Source: Poriferisodalis sp965262965 (GTDB lineage: Bacteria; Actinomycetota; Acidimicrobiia; Acidimicrobiales; Poriferisodalaceae). From it: a stretch of DNA of 64,000 nucleotides. The notes below the pieces were generated by a model that searched no databases, was not told where the DNA came from, and saw only the letters and a list, made by a program, of their open reading frames with translations. Position 1 is the stretch's first letter; each line of letters starts with the position of its first letter. Below, in pieces: positions 17,055 to 25,050 of this stretch. The translations under genes were made by a program, and so were the position numbers. The stretch covers positions 3,534,001 to 3,598,000 of the forward strand of contig NZ_OZ253573.1 in assembly GCF_965262965.1 (NCBI RefSeq), written 5' to 3'.

Positions 17055-18015
17055 GAGCGTTAGCGGATTGGGCGGTTGTGGGGTTGCCAGCGGTTGCGGT
17101 GGTCGATGAGTTTGATGGTGATGATCAAGGCGACGGCGAGGGCGAGTTGGGCGAGGCGGTGCTCGGGTTTGCGGTCGGTGTTTCGTCGAAGCTGGCCGTA
17201 GTTGGACAGCCATGAGTTGGTGCGCTCGACGCGCCAGCGCAGCCCCAGCGGCGCTGTGACCGGTTCTGCGGGGCCGTCGTGGCCGGGTCTGCGTTTGGGG
17301 GGCCGCACCAGATCGCAGATGCCCGCCGCGGCGGCTGACCGGTCGACGCGGGCGCCCCAGTAGCCGCGGTCGAGGTGCAAGGTCTCGGTGTCGTGATGCA
17401 GCCCCCGCCGTTCGATCTCGGCCACGGTCGGGTCGAACAGCATGATGTCGTTGCGGTTCGCGCCCGCGGCGGCCCACCCGAGCGGGATCCCCGCCCCGTC
17501 GATCGCGATCGACCACTTCCAGCCTGATTTGCGCCGGTCAACGGGGCTTTTGCCGGTCCCTTCCCCACCGCAGGGAGCTTTGTGGGTGGACCCGTCGATG
17601 CACACGTCATCGAGGTCGAGACCCACGATCCGGTCATAGGCGGCGATCGCTTCGGCCGCGATCCGCTCGAACACGCCCGCAGCGACCCACTCGTCGCGGC
17701 GCGACCGCAGCGTCGTGTCCGACACCTGCCATCCCAGCAGCGCCTCCGCGCACTGCCACGAGCAGCCCGTGGCCAGCCGCACCAGGATCCCCCAAAAGCA
17801 CAGCCGGTCCGATATCCGGGGCCGATGCCCCCTGCCAAGGTCACGAACCGGCCGCACCGGCAGCATCGGCTCCACCGCCGCCCAGATCACATCCACCACC
17901 TCAGGCTCCAAAGCGCGCATGATGAAACCGGCCTCCACGGGTTGTCTTGTTCGGACAACCCGACCAATACACCGGGGAACCAGCCAACCCGTGGATGGCC
18001 AATCCGCGCGGCCTC
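17055..18015 (-). mobile_element. IS5-family insertion sequence, copy 1 (961 bp)
   Basis: The ends are imperfect inverted repeats: read inward, the transposase-start end begins GAGGCCGCGCGGATTGG and the other end GAGCGTTAGCGGATTGG. TAA at 17052-17054 is repeated at 18016-18018, the target duplication. Length is identical to copy 2 at 47137-48097, which lies in the opposite orientation. It carries one transposase gene and interrupts the lipoprotein gene. Confidence 0.92.
17060..17938 (-). CDS. IS5-family transposase, copy 1
   Basis: A 292-residue DDE transposase. The N-terminal domain (about 10-75) has PRISDRLCFWGILVRL. The catalytic residues are visible in order: DDVCIDGSTHKAPCGGEG (Asp), LHLDRGYWG (Asp) and RWRVERTNSWLSNYGQLRR (Glu, in the typical R...E...R block). 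GTG start at 17938, with ATG at 17920 as alternative. It differs from copy 2 by only three residues (Ser/Leu, Pro/Ala and Leu/Val, all near residues 139-155), so both copies look intact. Confidence 0.92.
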   Translation of the reverse strand: MEAGFIMRALEPEVVDVIWAAVEPMLPVRPVRDLGRGHRPRISDRLCFWGILVRLATGCSWQCAEALLGWQVSDTTLRSRRDEWVAAGVFERIAAEAIAAYDRIVGLDLDDVCIDGSTHKAPCGGEGTGKSPVDRRKSGWKWSIAIDGAGIPLGWAAAGANRNDIMLFDPTVAEIERRGLHHDTETLHLDRGYWGARVDRSAAAAGICDLVRPPKRRPGHDGPAEPVTAPLGLRWRVERTNSWLSNYGQLRRNTDRKPEHRLAQLALAVALIITIKLIDHRNRWQPHNRPIR

Positions 18016-18018
18016 TAA

Positions 18019-18034
18019 GTACACGAAGTTTTTC
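18019..18034 (+). pseudogene. Cache-type lipoprotein, 16-base middle piece (split gene, part 2)
   Basis: Bases 18019-18034 encode the residues YTKFF that link the N-terminal piece to the C-terminal piece at 49438. The last eight bases, AGTTTTTC (18027-18034), are the target duplication of the ISL3 element and recur at 49430-49437. Confidence 0.8.
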
Positions 18035-18050
18035 GGCTCTTCGCGTTTTA
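18035..18050 (+). repeat. ISL3 left inverted-repeat end
   Basis: GGCTCTTCGCGTTTTA. The last three bases, TTA, are also the left copy of the duplication made by the IS5-type insertion; the rest of this ISL3 end resumes as GGGTGGAGT at 48101. Confidence 0.85.
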
Positions 18051-18054
18051 GAGG
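18048..18054 (+). repeat. Left copy of 7-base repeat bracketing the cargo
   Basis: TTAGAGG here and at 47134-47140. In the right copy TTA is ISL3 target sequence and GAGG is the first four bases of IS5 copy 2. The left copy therefore looks like the same junction duplicated or left behind when the cargo arrived. Confidence 0.6.
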
Positions 18055-18351
18055 TTCAGCCGCCAGCTCATCGTCGACGAGGCCGACGTTGAGCACGGCT
18101 GGAACGGGCTGATGGTGCACTTCGGCGAGTTGCAGTGCTACTGCCGCAGCGTGCTGAGGTTCCGCCCCATCGAGCATCCGCACCCGAGCTTCCAGTGCTT
18201 GCGTTCGAGCGTCTGGCTCTCGAACCACGAGGTCGTTGCCAGAGCCAGGGTGACTCGAGGAACGGCGACTCTCGCCGGCCGTGTCACTGACTCGGGCAAG
18301 ATCCGGCGCGACGCACCGTCGGACGAGGCGAATCTGGTCGTTGCCTCGTGA
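18055..18351 (+). CDS. Unknown protein, 5'-truncated at the cargo edge
   Basis: The frame is open and coding-like from the cargo edge (SRQLIVDEADVEHGWNGLMVHFGELQCYC...), but a TAG in the ISL3/IS5 junction at 18049 precedes it and there is no start before ATG 18112. It may be the 3' part of a gene broken when the cargo joined, or a 79-residue protein from 18112. The stop overlaps the next start (TGATG). No domain recognised. Confidence 0.5.
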   Translation, partial: FSRQLIVDEADVEHGWNGLMVHFGELQCYCRSVLRFRPIEHPHPSFQCLRSSVWLSNHEVVARARVTRGTATLAGRVTDSGKIRRDAPSDEANLVVAS

Positions 18352-18677
18352 TGCACAACCGTCGCCGCAACGCTGACTTCCGGATACCGCCGCTGAGCGA
18401 CGGATGGGACGTGCAGGTCTATTACGAAGGCCGGTACTCCTACGAAGGATGGCATTGGGTGGGCACGCCGCACGATCAGAGGGAGACCACCCGCCGCTCA
18501 CGATCACGTCGTGGTTTCCGCAGCGAAGCCGAAGCAATCCTCAGCGCCGCACGCGCCGGCGCCAAGTGCGTGGAACGGCGCCTCCATGGCGGTGATGGGC
18601 TCAGCTTGGAGCGCGACTCTGTGGGAGCCGCAAGAGTCGTTGCCGTCGGGATCGGATTGACCACGGCAAGCCAATGA
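18351..18677 (+). CDS. Unknown small protein (108 aa)
   Basis: The ATG at 18351 overlaps the previous stop by one base. The sequence has an aromatic, ordered N-terminal part (GWDVQVYYEGRYSYEGWHWV) and an Ala/Arg-rich C-terminal half. Its stop overlaps the ATG of the next small frame (ATGA). No family recognised; position and overlaps are typical of phage-like accessory operons. Confidence 0.6.
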   Translation: MHNRRRNADFRIPPLSDGWDVQVYYEGRYSYEGWHWVGTPHDQRETTRRSRSRRGFRSEAEAILSAARAGAKCVERRLHGGDGLSLERDSVGAARVVAVGIGLTTASQ

Positions 18678-18736
18678 GCCGACAGGACAACGGCGGCAGT
18701 GCCAGGTGCCCCGCCGCTCAGGCTCGCGGGGTGTGA
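18674..18736 (+). CDS. Possible 20-residue peptide, translationally coupled
   Basis: ATG at 18674 overlaps the previous stop (ATGA) and its own stop overlaps GTG 18733 (GTGA). The predicted peptide is MSRQDNGGSARCPAAQARGV. The double overlap suggests real coupling, but the peptide is too short to judge by composition. It may instead serve only to carry ribosomes to the next gene. Confidence 0.35.
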   Translation: MSRQDNGGSARCPAAQARGV

Positions 18737-19089
18737 AGCACAACCCCGATCCGATGCTGCCGGGTCTCGCGGAGCACCTCCCGCCTGACGAGCCGCCGGC
18801 ACGTCAGGAACTGCGGTGCCCGTACCACGGCCCGCAGATGGCATCCCCCGGCGACACGTGCGGCCGCCAGCGAAGGGTCGTGCCGGTCGACGGGCGCGGC
18901 TATCTGCGTCTGCCCATCCCGGCCGATGCTGACTGGGACACGGCCGAAGGCCCCAGCGGCTGGCGACAGATGCAAGAAGCGCACCTGCCGCTGGATTTTG
19001 CCCGCTGCGGGCTCATGCTCACTGCCGAGAAGAACGAACTCTGGTCGCGGGTCTGGGTCGCGGCTGTCGCGCTGGCACGACCCGGCTGA
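18733..19089 (+). CDS. Unknown protein with Cys/His patch (118 aa)
   Basis: The GTG at 18733 was chosen because it overlaps the preceding stop; GTG 18706 is an alternative. The sequence includes RCPYHGPQMASPGDTCGRQ, a Cys-His/Cys arrangement that may bind zinc, and a C-terminal segment ending LWSRVWVAAVALARPG. No family recognised. Confidence 0.55.
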   Translation: MKHNPDPMLPGLAEHLPPDEPPARQELRCPYHGPQMASPGDTCGRQRRVVPVDGRGYLRLPIPADADWDTAEGPSGWRQMQEAHLPLDFARCGLMLTAEKNELWSRVWVAAVALARPG

Positions 19090-19400
19090 TCGACCTCTGC
19101 CGATGCGCAGTTGGGCGAGCCTGGAGGCATGCCGCTTTGCAATACTTTGAAACCCAAAATGCGCAATCAGTAAGTCTCAAACGCTTTGAAGTATCGAAGG
19201 CGATACCGCGGCACCTGCTCGCAGGACAGGTTGCACTGCCGCTTGCAACTTGCATGATCGGCGTCGGCCCGCTGGGGTGAAGCGAGCGGGTGCAGGGGGC
19301 CTCAGGCGGATGCGGAGGTCCGCTGTGCGACACTTGGCCTTCCAGCGAGCATCCTCTGTGGCGCCTGCCGCACTGAGGCTCGCATCACGATGATCGGCGC
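19090..19400. other. Intergenic stretch, no gene seen
   Basis: A 311-base gap with a lower-GC patch at 19135-19200. ATACTTTGAAA near 19144 and TTTGAAGTATC near 19183 form an imperfect inverted pair that could be a regulatory or hairpin site. No convincing coding frame in either direction. Confidence 0.4.
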
Positions 19401-19610
19401 ATGAGCGACAGCGGCCCTCCGAAGCCTCAGAGACGGCGGGGCCGAGATCTTGACTGCGTAGTCCAAGCTGGTCCGTGCAGCCATTGCGGCTGGCTCGGGA
19501 AACGCCACCGGTTCAACCTCGGCGACTCCCAAGGAGCCCTCGAGGCACGCACCGCAGCGGGACGCGAACGAGCCGAGCACCGTTGTGCAGAAGCCCCGGC
19601 AGATTCGTGA
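19401..19610 (+). CDS. Small protein with CxxC, unknown (69 aa)
   Basis: ATG at 19401. The centre reads GPCSHCGWLGKRHRFNLGD, a CxxC plus nearby His that could be half of a zinc site, then a helical tail. No family recognised. Its length and position fit the run of small accessory genes around it. Confidence 0.5.
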   Translation: MSDSGPPKPQRRRGRDLDCVVQAGPCSHCGWLGKRHRFNLGDSQGALEARTAAGRERAEHRCAEAPADS

Positions 19611-19719
19611 ATCGATCCCCAGCCCCGGCCCAGGGCGAGGCGCGTGAGCCCATTTGTCGTCCAGGTGCAAGCTCCTACTCTCGGCCCTACCCAGAACATC
19701 CGCTCGTGAGAGGACAGTC

Positions 19720-20181
19720 ATGTCGACGATTGAGATTGGGCAACGCTCGGAAATCAGTTGGCTCGCGGACAAGATCTGTCCTGATCCATCGGCTGCCCAG
19801 AAGTGCGAGATCCACGGTGGCGGCGAATGTGACGAGAATTTCGTCCAGTTGGGACCGCCGGCGCTCGGGGAGATACACATTCTGGTCGGGCGTCGTGGCT
19901 CATGGGGATGGGAGCCTGGGGCTGATCTCGACCATTCCCAGATCGTCCGACTGATCGAAAAGCTGACCGAAGCAAGAGCCCAACTCGAGCAAGAAGCCGA
20001 AGGCACCGTCGCCGTAGCGGCGCTGGCGGCTGAGTCTGCCGGTGGCCCAACAGTGGCGGACGCGCCCGCCGTCTCACCCACGCTCAACACTCCCGGCTGC
20101 GATTACTGCGCCGATCTGGTGCTGTACGGCGGTGATGAGAGCTGTCCGAAGTGCGGAACGTCAGGACCGCTGAACATCTGA
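19720..20181 (+). CDS. Unknown protein with C-terminal zinc ribbon (153 aa)
   Basis: The ATG at 19720 follows an AGAGGA ribosome site. The first 70 residues contain KCEIHGGGECDEN and form a compact domain; residues about 85-120 are a Glu/Ala-rich helix (EKLTEARAQLEQEAEG). The end is a zinc ribbon, CDYCADLVLYG...CPKCG. Function unknown; zinc ribbons of this kind are frequent in phage and mobile-element proteins. Confidence 0.65.
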   Translation: MSTIEIGQRSEISWLADKICPDPSAAQKCEIHGGGECDENFVQLGPPALGEIHILVGRRGSWGWEPGADLDHSQIVRLIEKLTEARAQLEQEAEGTVAVAALAAESAGGPTVADAPAVSPTLNTPGCDYCADLVLYGGDESCPKCGTSGPLNI

Positions 20182-20240
20182 GCTGATCGGATACCGAGTT
20201 CGGCATTCTCCCCTTCGCCGACTGAATGAGAGGTGCCCGC

Positions 20241-21308
20241 ATGGCACGCAGATCCAGCAACGCCACCGCAGTGCGGTGCAGCCACAAGGTGGGAGGCGGT
20301 TCACGTCAATGCGAGAACACAACCACCGACCCGTCGGGGCTCTGCTATGCGCACTCGGCGGGCGGCGGCGAATCTGCGGAGGGGCAGGCAGCCCGGTCAG
20401 CAACGGCGACCCGGACGGCCCTGGCCGCTGCGCAGAGCGAGACATCACAGTTGGATGAGGCAGCCCAGGCCGAGGTTGAATGCCACAATCTGGTCGAGTC
20501 GGAGAATGACACGTACCTCCTTGAGATCGTGGCTGCACGCGACCTGCCGGAGTTCGACGTCCAGGCCGGCGACCAAGGCGGCCTTGTCGAGCCGGGTTGC
20601 ATCGTCTCGACCGACAGTTGGGTGGACGAGAACAGCCGCGTGCTCAACGACAGCAAGGTGCTCAACGGCAGCCTCGTCGCCAACGGCAGCGAAGTGCGTT
20701 CCGGGAGCACCATGGACGGGTCGCGGCTGGAGCGCGGCAGCACTCTCGCCGGCCGCAGCACGATGATCGACAGCCAAGCATCAGGCGCTTGCGAGATCAG
20801 AAGCGGCAGCACCGTCGAAGCGAGCGAGCTGATGAACGAATGCCGTGTCGTCGCCGGGTCGACAGTCGAAAAGTGCAATCTCAACCATCACTGCCTTATC
20901 GAGGCCAGCACAGCCCGGGGCAGCATCCTTTCCGACGACACCCAGATCACCGGGGGCAGCACTTTCGACAACAGCCTCGGACGCACCAGCGAGGTCCGCG
21001 ACGGCAGCGTCGTGATCGAGAAGTGCATTCTCATGGACCGAGCGAAAGTCCTCCGAGGCAGCAAGGTTTCAGGGGAGAGCACCGTGCGTCAATTCGCCAC
21101 GCTGTCCGACGGCGCCGAGATGCGCAACAAGAGCTGCTTGGACGGGGCCTGCGATGTCGGCAACGGCACCATCTTGGACAACACCGAGGTCAGGCGCAGG
21201 GTCAGCTTGCAGCACGGCGAAGAGATCAAAGATTCCGTGATCACCGAATCCGAAGTGAGCGGCTGGCACACAACACGGGCCCGGCCTCGGCCCGCTTCGA
21301 TGGCATAG
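20241..21308 (+). CDS. Beta-solenoid repeat protein, YdcK-like
   Basis: The ATG at 20241 is preceded by GAGAGGTG; ATG 20226 is an alternative. About 20-45 is a small Cys/His segment (VRCSHKVGGG, CENTTTDPSGLCYAH) that may bind zinc. After a helical linker comes LLEIVAARDLPEFDVQAGDQ and GGLVEPGCIVSTDSWV, the opening seen in phage and enteric YdcK-like proteins. Residues about 125-330 are short 6-7-residue repeats of the type SKVLNGSLVANGSEVRSGS, predicted to form a left-handed beta-helix. About 25 turns can be counted roughly. No catalytic residues are evident. It may be a structural or tail-fibre-like protein. Confidence 0.7.
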   Translation: MARRSSNATAVRCSHKVGGGSRQCENTTTDPSGLCYAHSAGGGESAEGQAARSATATRTALAAAQSETSQLDEAAQAEVECHNLVESENDTYLLEIVAARDLPEFDVQAGDQGGLVEPGCIVSTDSWVDENSRVLNDSKVLNGSLVANGSEVRSGSTMDGSRLERGSTLAGRSTMIDSQASGACEIRSGSTVEASELMNECRVVAGSTVEKCNLNHHCLIEASTARGSILSDDTQITGGSTFDNSLGRTSEVRDGSVVIEKCILMDRAKVLRGSKVSGESTVRQFATLSDGAEMRNKSCLDGACDVGNGTILDNTEVRRRVSLQHGEEIKDSVITESEVSGWHTTRARPRPASMA

Positions 21309-21365
21309 GGGCAGGGCTCGGGAATCGGTTGTCATACTCGGCTGGATGTCGCAGCGGACAGCGCC

Positions 21366-21641
21366 GTGAGTGGCGAGGCCGAGATGTCGCCCAAGAAACT
21401 GATCGAGACCTTGGGCGAAAACCTCCTCTATGCGGCGGTGTACGCGGGCACGTTGCTCCAGTACCCGCCTCCGAGCCTGGGAGGAGACGACGATGTGTGC
21501 CTGGGAGATGACGACCAGTGGCCGTTCGTTGTGGCTTCGACAGTCGCCGAGCGGGCTGTGCAGGACTGGCGAACGTCCCGCTCTCGGGCGAACCAGCCGC
21601 CGACCGCTCCCGACGAAGACCCGGACCTAACCAGCACATAA
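21366..21641 (+). CDS. Unknown acidic small protein (91 aa)
   Basis: GTG start at 21366. It opens MSGEAEMSPKKLIETLGENL and has a helical hydrophobic part (LLYAAVYAGTLLQY), an acidic loop (GGDDDVCLGDDDQW) and a disordered tail. No family recognised. It is convergent with the gene ending at 21681. Confidence 0.55.
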   Translation: MSGEAEMSPKKLIETLGENLLYAAVYAGTLLQYPPPSLGGDDDVCLGDDDQWPFVVASTVAERAVQDWRTSRSRANQPPTAPDEDPDLTST

Positions 21642-21680
21642 CCGCCGCTTGATCCAGGCCACGCATGCCCGTGGCTCTCA

Positions 21681-22025
21681 TCAATGGCCGCCGGGAGCCA
21701 CTCGGTTTCTTGTTGGCGGGCGGCCCGTGCGACCTCGACGCGGCGGTCGCTCAAAGATCTGATCGGCGTAGAGCGACTCGAAACGAGCCGCTGCCATTCG
21801 CCGGTCGGCCTGCCACGCCGCCAGATGCTCTCTGCACACCCAGTCGGCCGCGCCGCCGAGGTTCCGTTCATCGCAGTCGCCGAACCGGCAGACGTGACGG
21901 ACACAGAATCGGTGGCGCGTTGTCAGGTCAGTGAGACCGGTGGGGAAGACGGGCAGATCACAGTTCGCTTCGGTGCAGCGGCGCACTCCCGTCGGTCGCG
22001 AGTCTCGTCGCGAGTCCGCCATCAC
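21681..22025 (-). CDS. Unknown protein with several Cys/His pairs (114 aa)
   Basis: The sequence carries a regular set of possible zinc ligands: RRCTEANCDLPVF, HRFCVRHVCRFGDCDERN and WVCREHLAAW. The spacing suggests one or two zinc fingers in the first 75 residues, with a basic tail. The start overlaps the stop of the next upstream gene (ATGA), so the two are co-translated. The function is unknown; nucleic-acid binding is plausible. Confidence 0.6.
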   Translation of the reverse strand: MMADSRRDSRPTGVRRCTEANCDLPVFPTGLTDLTTRHRFCVRHVCRFGDCDERNLGGAADWVCREHLAAWQADRRMAAARFESLYADQIFERPPRRGRTGRPPTRNRVAPGGH

Positions 22026-22225
22026 ACCGGCGGTTCGACTTCGCCGGGACGCACATTCACGAAATCGGTCAGCTCGGCTGCAAGTGCGATGTGGCCATCT
22101 TCGTACACGATCGCAACGGCGGGCCGGCTGGTGTCGACCGAGGTGACCAGGACTCGGCGGCGGTCATCCTCGGTGGGTGCCCGGCAGATCATCACGACAG
22201 AGGCCAACGACTTCTGGGGTCTCAT
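22022..22225 (-). CDS. Unknown small protein (67 aa)
   Basis: Begins MRPQKSLASVVMICRAPTED and is beta-rich (RRRVLVTSVDTSRPAVAIVY). It overlaps the following gene by 4 bases and heads this two-gene minus-strand unit. No family recognised. Confidence 0.5.
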   Translation of the reverse strand: MRPQKSLASVVMICRAPTEDDRRRVLVTSVDTSRPAVAIVYEDGHIALAAELTDFVNVRPGEVEPPV

Positions 22226-22546
22226 CGCGCTCCGCTCTCAGACATCAACTGCTCCCGTCGGAAGTCGAGAGGATTGCCACCGGTTCACCTGGTGGGCACA
22301 CATCACGCCGCTGGCGTTCACTCAGTGAAGCTGCAATTGCGGCGAGCGGCCTCGTAGGTCGAGTGGCGCTGAGCCACTCCGTCGCTCGGCAGGACTGTGA
22401 CGACGTACCAGGACGGCTTGTCGGCTGCGACAAGCACAGTCGTCGGCGATTTGAGCCTGGGTTGTTGTTGCCATGAAGCCATCATCCCGGCCACGCCGGC
22501 GCGCCGATCTGGGTTGCCAGGTGATGGCGGTTCTTACATTCGGCCC
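22226..22546. other. Divergent intergenic region, no gene seen
   Basis: A 321-base gap between the minus-strand pair and the plus-strand operon that starts at 22547. It must hold both promoters. No clear -10/-35 pair or repeat stands out. Confidence 0.4.
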
Positions 22547-23149
22547 GTGCCGGAATCGCCTGCCAAACCCGAACCGTGTGCCGCATGCGGCAGCACCACC
22601 TCGCGGCGCCAACGCTTCGCCTTGGACAGCGGCCCGGAGGCTTGGATGTGCATGGGAGACGATGCTGTGCGCGAATGCCGGCGCATCACGAAAGAACGTG
22701 GGCTCCCGACTTACGGGCCCGAGGACTGGCCGGCGGACGCCTTGGATTCCTCGATCCCCACCAGATGCGGCAGGGCCACGATTTCCGTCGTGCGTCTGGC
22801 GGAGCTGCGAGCAAAGCACACCATCGAGGACTTGCGCGTGGCGGCGACTGCCCTCGGAGTCATCGCAGACAACCGTGCCGAACGCTTCCAACTGAGACTG
22901 CCTGAGACTCCGCTCAGCTGCCAGATTCTCGATTGCCTGCGAGGAGAGCAGCCCCGCGTGGCGATGCTCGCAGTCCTCGTTTACGACGAAGGCGATTGGC
23001 CTCCGCTGGGGACGCTCACAGATGCGGTGGATCGGCTGCAGCAGACAATGACGCACCGGTCACTCTCGATGCGTCTGCGACAAACGGCGTTCAGGCTGCG
23101 AGGACTCGTCGCCAACGAGACAGCAGCGACTGGGATCAACACCGCATGA
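22547..23149 (+). CDS. Unknown protein with zinc-binding head, tandem paralogue 1 (200 aa)
   Basis: The GTG at 22547 gives the start VPESPAKPEPCAACGSTTSR with CxxC and a second Cys about 25 residues later. Residues about 85-190 resemble the next gene (shared pattern LRVAATALGVIADNRAE ... QPRVAMLAVLVY ... WPPLGTLTDAVDRLQQTM ... MRLRQTAFRLR), so the two arose by tandem duplication. The stop overlaps the next start (ATGA). An upstream ATG at 22397 in the same frame is less likely. Confidence 0.6.
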   Translation: MPESPAKPEPCAACGSTTSRRQRFALDSGPEAWMCMGDDAVRECRRITKERGLPTYGPEDWPADALDSSIPTRCGRATISVVRLAELRAKHTIEDLRVAATALGVIADNRAERFQLRLPETPLSCQILDCLRGEQPRVAMLAVLVYDEGDWPPLGTLTDAVDRLQQTMTHRSLSMRLRQTAFRLRGLVANETAATGINTA

Positions 23150-23544
23150 GCCGGCTCAACGCACCGCTTGTCAACCAAATCGTGGTCGGCCGCTTCAAGG
23201 CGCTCCGTTTCACACACGACACCGAGGCGTTGGCCGTGGCAGCGACCGTGCTCGGCAACGTGGTCGACGAGCGGGAGCGCTCATCCGACGGCGCCATCGA
23301 AGGGCGGGTTTTCGGCCGCATCATGGATCTCGGAGCGAACGAGGTGCCTCAGGTCGCGATGTTGGCAATGCTCGCTCTCGCGCCGCAGCACAGACGATGG
23401 CCGTCGGCAGGAATTCTGGTGGACGAGATCGGAACGCTGCAGGACCAAATGGATCCCACCGAACTGTCCGAACTGATGCGCAACGCGGCCACGAAGCTAC
23501 GCGACGAAGCGGGCATCAAGACCGCCGCCGAGGTGTCGCAATGA
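23146..23544 (+). CDS. Unknown protein, tandem paralogue 2 (132 aa)
   Basis: ATG at 23146 overlaps the previous stop and the stop overlaps the next ATG, so it is translationally coupled on both sides. It lacks the Cys head of its neighbour but keeps the helical core (LAVAATVLGNVVDERER, EVPQVAMLAMLALAPQ, WPSAGILVDEIGTLQDQM, LMRNAATKLRDEAG). The WPSAG...DEI segment recalls a winged helix, which is only a suggestion. Confidence 0.6.
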   Translation: MSRLNAPLVNQIVVGRFKALRFTHDTEALAVAATVLGNVVDERERSSDGAIEGRVFGRIMDLGANEVPQVAMLAMLALAPQHRRWPSAGILVDEIGTLQDQMDPTELSELMRNAATKLRDEAGIKTAAEVSQ

Positions 23545-24086
23545 AGGTGATCACCCTGCCGCAGCCGCACGTCTTCCTCATTGCCGGTGGGCACAAGACC
23601 CGAGAGGCATGCTCAGTGCCGGCGCCGCAGGAAATGCGAGGTGCACGCTTCGGCATTCACGCCGGAGTGCGCAAGCCAACAATCGCTGAGCTCTGTCGAA
23701 TCATGGGTCACGCACCAGGCATTTGCTGCTCGCTCAGCGACCTGGAAGCCCTGCGGCGCGAAATGGCCTACGGCGCCGTTGTGGCGACGGCCCGGCTTCG
23801 CGGCTGCGTGCAAGTGCTCGAGCGCCAGGACGAAGCCCATGCCCGGGAGCCGCACTTCTACAACGAGGTGATCTGCGGATCGATCACCGGCCAGCCCACC
23901 GATGCGCTGGTGCAGTTCAACACCGACGGCCTCGGCGACTACTCGGTCGGCCGTTGGGTGTGGCTGCTCGAGGACATCGAACCGCTAGATGAGCCGGTCC
24001 CGGCCCGCGGCAAGCCGCGCATCTGGGATTGGGAACCGCCACACATCGACGCCGATGCGAGAAGCCGACAAGGAGAGGGCGAATGA
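23541..24086 (+). CDS. ASCH-domain protein 1
   Basis: 181 residues from the ATG at 23541, which overlaps the previous stop. It opens MKVITLPQPHVFLIAGGHKT, the ASCH pattern (start strand, then Gly-x-Lys-Thr), followed by REACSVPAPQEMRGARFGIHAG and AYGAVVATARLRGCVQVL, also typical. ASCH proteins belong to the PUA-like fold and bind or act on RNA; some are nucleases or nucleoside amidohydrolases. A second ASCH gene is at 26072 and a broken start of a third at 45054. The stop overlaps the next ATG. Confidence 0.75.
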   Translation: MKVITLPQPHVFLIAGGHKTREACSVPAPQEMRGARFGIHAGVRKPTIAELCRIMGHAPGICCSLSDLEALRREMAYGAVVATARLRGCVQVLERQDEAHAREPHFYNEVICGSITGQPTDALVQFNTDGLGDYSVGRWVWLLEDIEPLDEPVPARGKPRIWDWEPPHIDADARSRQGEGE

Positions 24087-24484
24087 AGCGCAAGTACAAG
24101 GTCTGGATCGCAGTAGCAGCAGTCGTGATCGTGGTCGGAGGTCCTCTGTTCGGGATCTTCGCCCCTCGACTTTGGGCTGAACCGGCCGGCCGGACAGAGC
24201 AAATCGTCGCCGTGAACCGTGGGAATTACCGCACCACGGCGTATGAGCTGTTCTACGACCTCGACGAGCAGATCGAAGCGCTCGACGTCAAGTTGCAGGT
24301 GTATCCAGCCGAGCCCGACGACATGAATTCTCGAGAGCGAACAGAGTGCCGAGGGCTGCTGCTCAAACGCGCAACTCTCGTAGCTGACTACAACGCATCT
24401 GCTCGACAGGAACTGACGGTGGGGCAATGGCGATCCGAGGATCTGCCGCACTCCCTTCCGCAAGACAATCCCCGCGAGTGCTAG
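24083..24484 (+). CDS. Unknown protein with N-terminal membrane anchor (133 aa)
   Basis: The ATG at 24083 follows GGAGAGGGCGA and overlaps the previous stop. Residues 7-27 (VWIAVAAVVIVVGGPLFGIF) form one membrane segment or an uncleaved signal. The rest is a polar, helical extracellular part (YELFYDLDEQIEALDVKLQV). No family recognised. Confidence 0.6.
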   Translation: MKRKYKVWIAVAAVVIVVGGPLFGIFAPRLWAEPAGRTEQIVAVNRGNYRTTAYELFYDLDEQIEALDVKLQVYPAEPDDMNSRERTECRGLLLKRATLVADYNASARQELTVGQWRSEDLPHSLPQDNPREC

Positions 24485-24493
24485 GAGGCACCT

Positions 24494-25018
24494 ATGTGGA
24501 AGAAAATCATCGGGATTGCAGTTGTTTCTCTGCTGCTGGTCACAGGATGCGGCTTCGCAGAGACAACCCCCGAGAAGGAATCGCGCAAGGTCCAGGAAGA
24601 CACGCTCACCCGAGCGTTTGATGTCGTACCTGCACAGCCGCCTGATCGCTTCCCGGCACGTAACGCGATCAACACGTCAATGGCAGAAACCGCCCGTCAA
24701 GGCGAGTGGTACACCTACTCGCTGAACTTTGACGGCACGCCCATTTTCTACGTCGTGAGCGAGTTCGCACCTATGTCGCTGTGCGATTCGATCAGCGCCA
24801 CTGATCAAACGATCACTCACCGTGAGTCGATTGCCGTACGTCGCGCACCATCGCTGGACGGCATCTATCGGGGTGGCTCGGACTGCCGCACGTTCCAAGT
24901 GATGACAACCAACGGCAACTACATCCGCTTCAACCCGGGCAACACGCCGTGGATTTCCACTCGGCAGCCGCTGAGACTTGAGACGGATGTGCTGCAGTTG
25001 GACTTCGACGCCGAGTAA
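24494..25018 (+). CDS. Unknown lipoprotein (174 aa)
   Basis: ATG at 24494 with a strong ribosome site AGGAGG (24483-24488). The signal peptide MWKKIIGIAVVSLLLVTGCG has lipobox LVTGC, so the mature protein begins at Cys19. The mature part is beta-rich with two further Cys. No family recognised. Confidence 0.7.
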   Translation: MWKKIIGIAVVSLLLVTGCGFAETTPEKESRKVQEDTLTRAFDVVPAQPPDRFPARNAINTSMAETARQGEWYTYSLNFDGTPIFYVVSEFAPMSLCDSISATDQTITHRESIAVRRAPSLDGIYRGGSDCRTFQVMTTNGNYIRFNPGNTPWISTRQPLRLETDVLQLDFDAE

Positions 25019-25050
25019 ATCGCCAACAACCAGGATCGGAGGCGCCAGAG

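Noticed and set aside
19302..20090. 262-codon minus-strand frame
   Set aside because: It lies opposite two plus-strand genes with ribosome sites and a zinc ribbon; its translation is Ser/Arg-rich without a domain.
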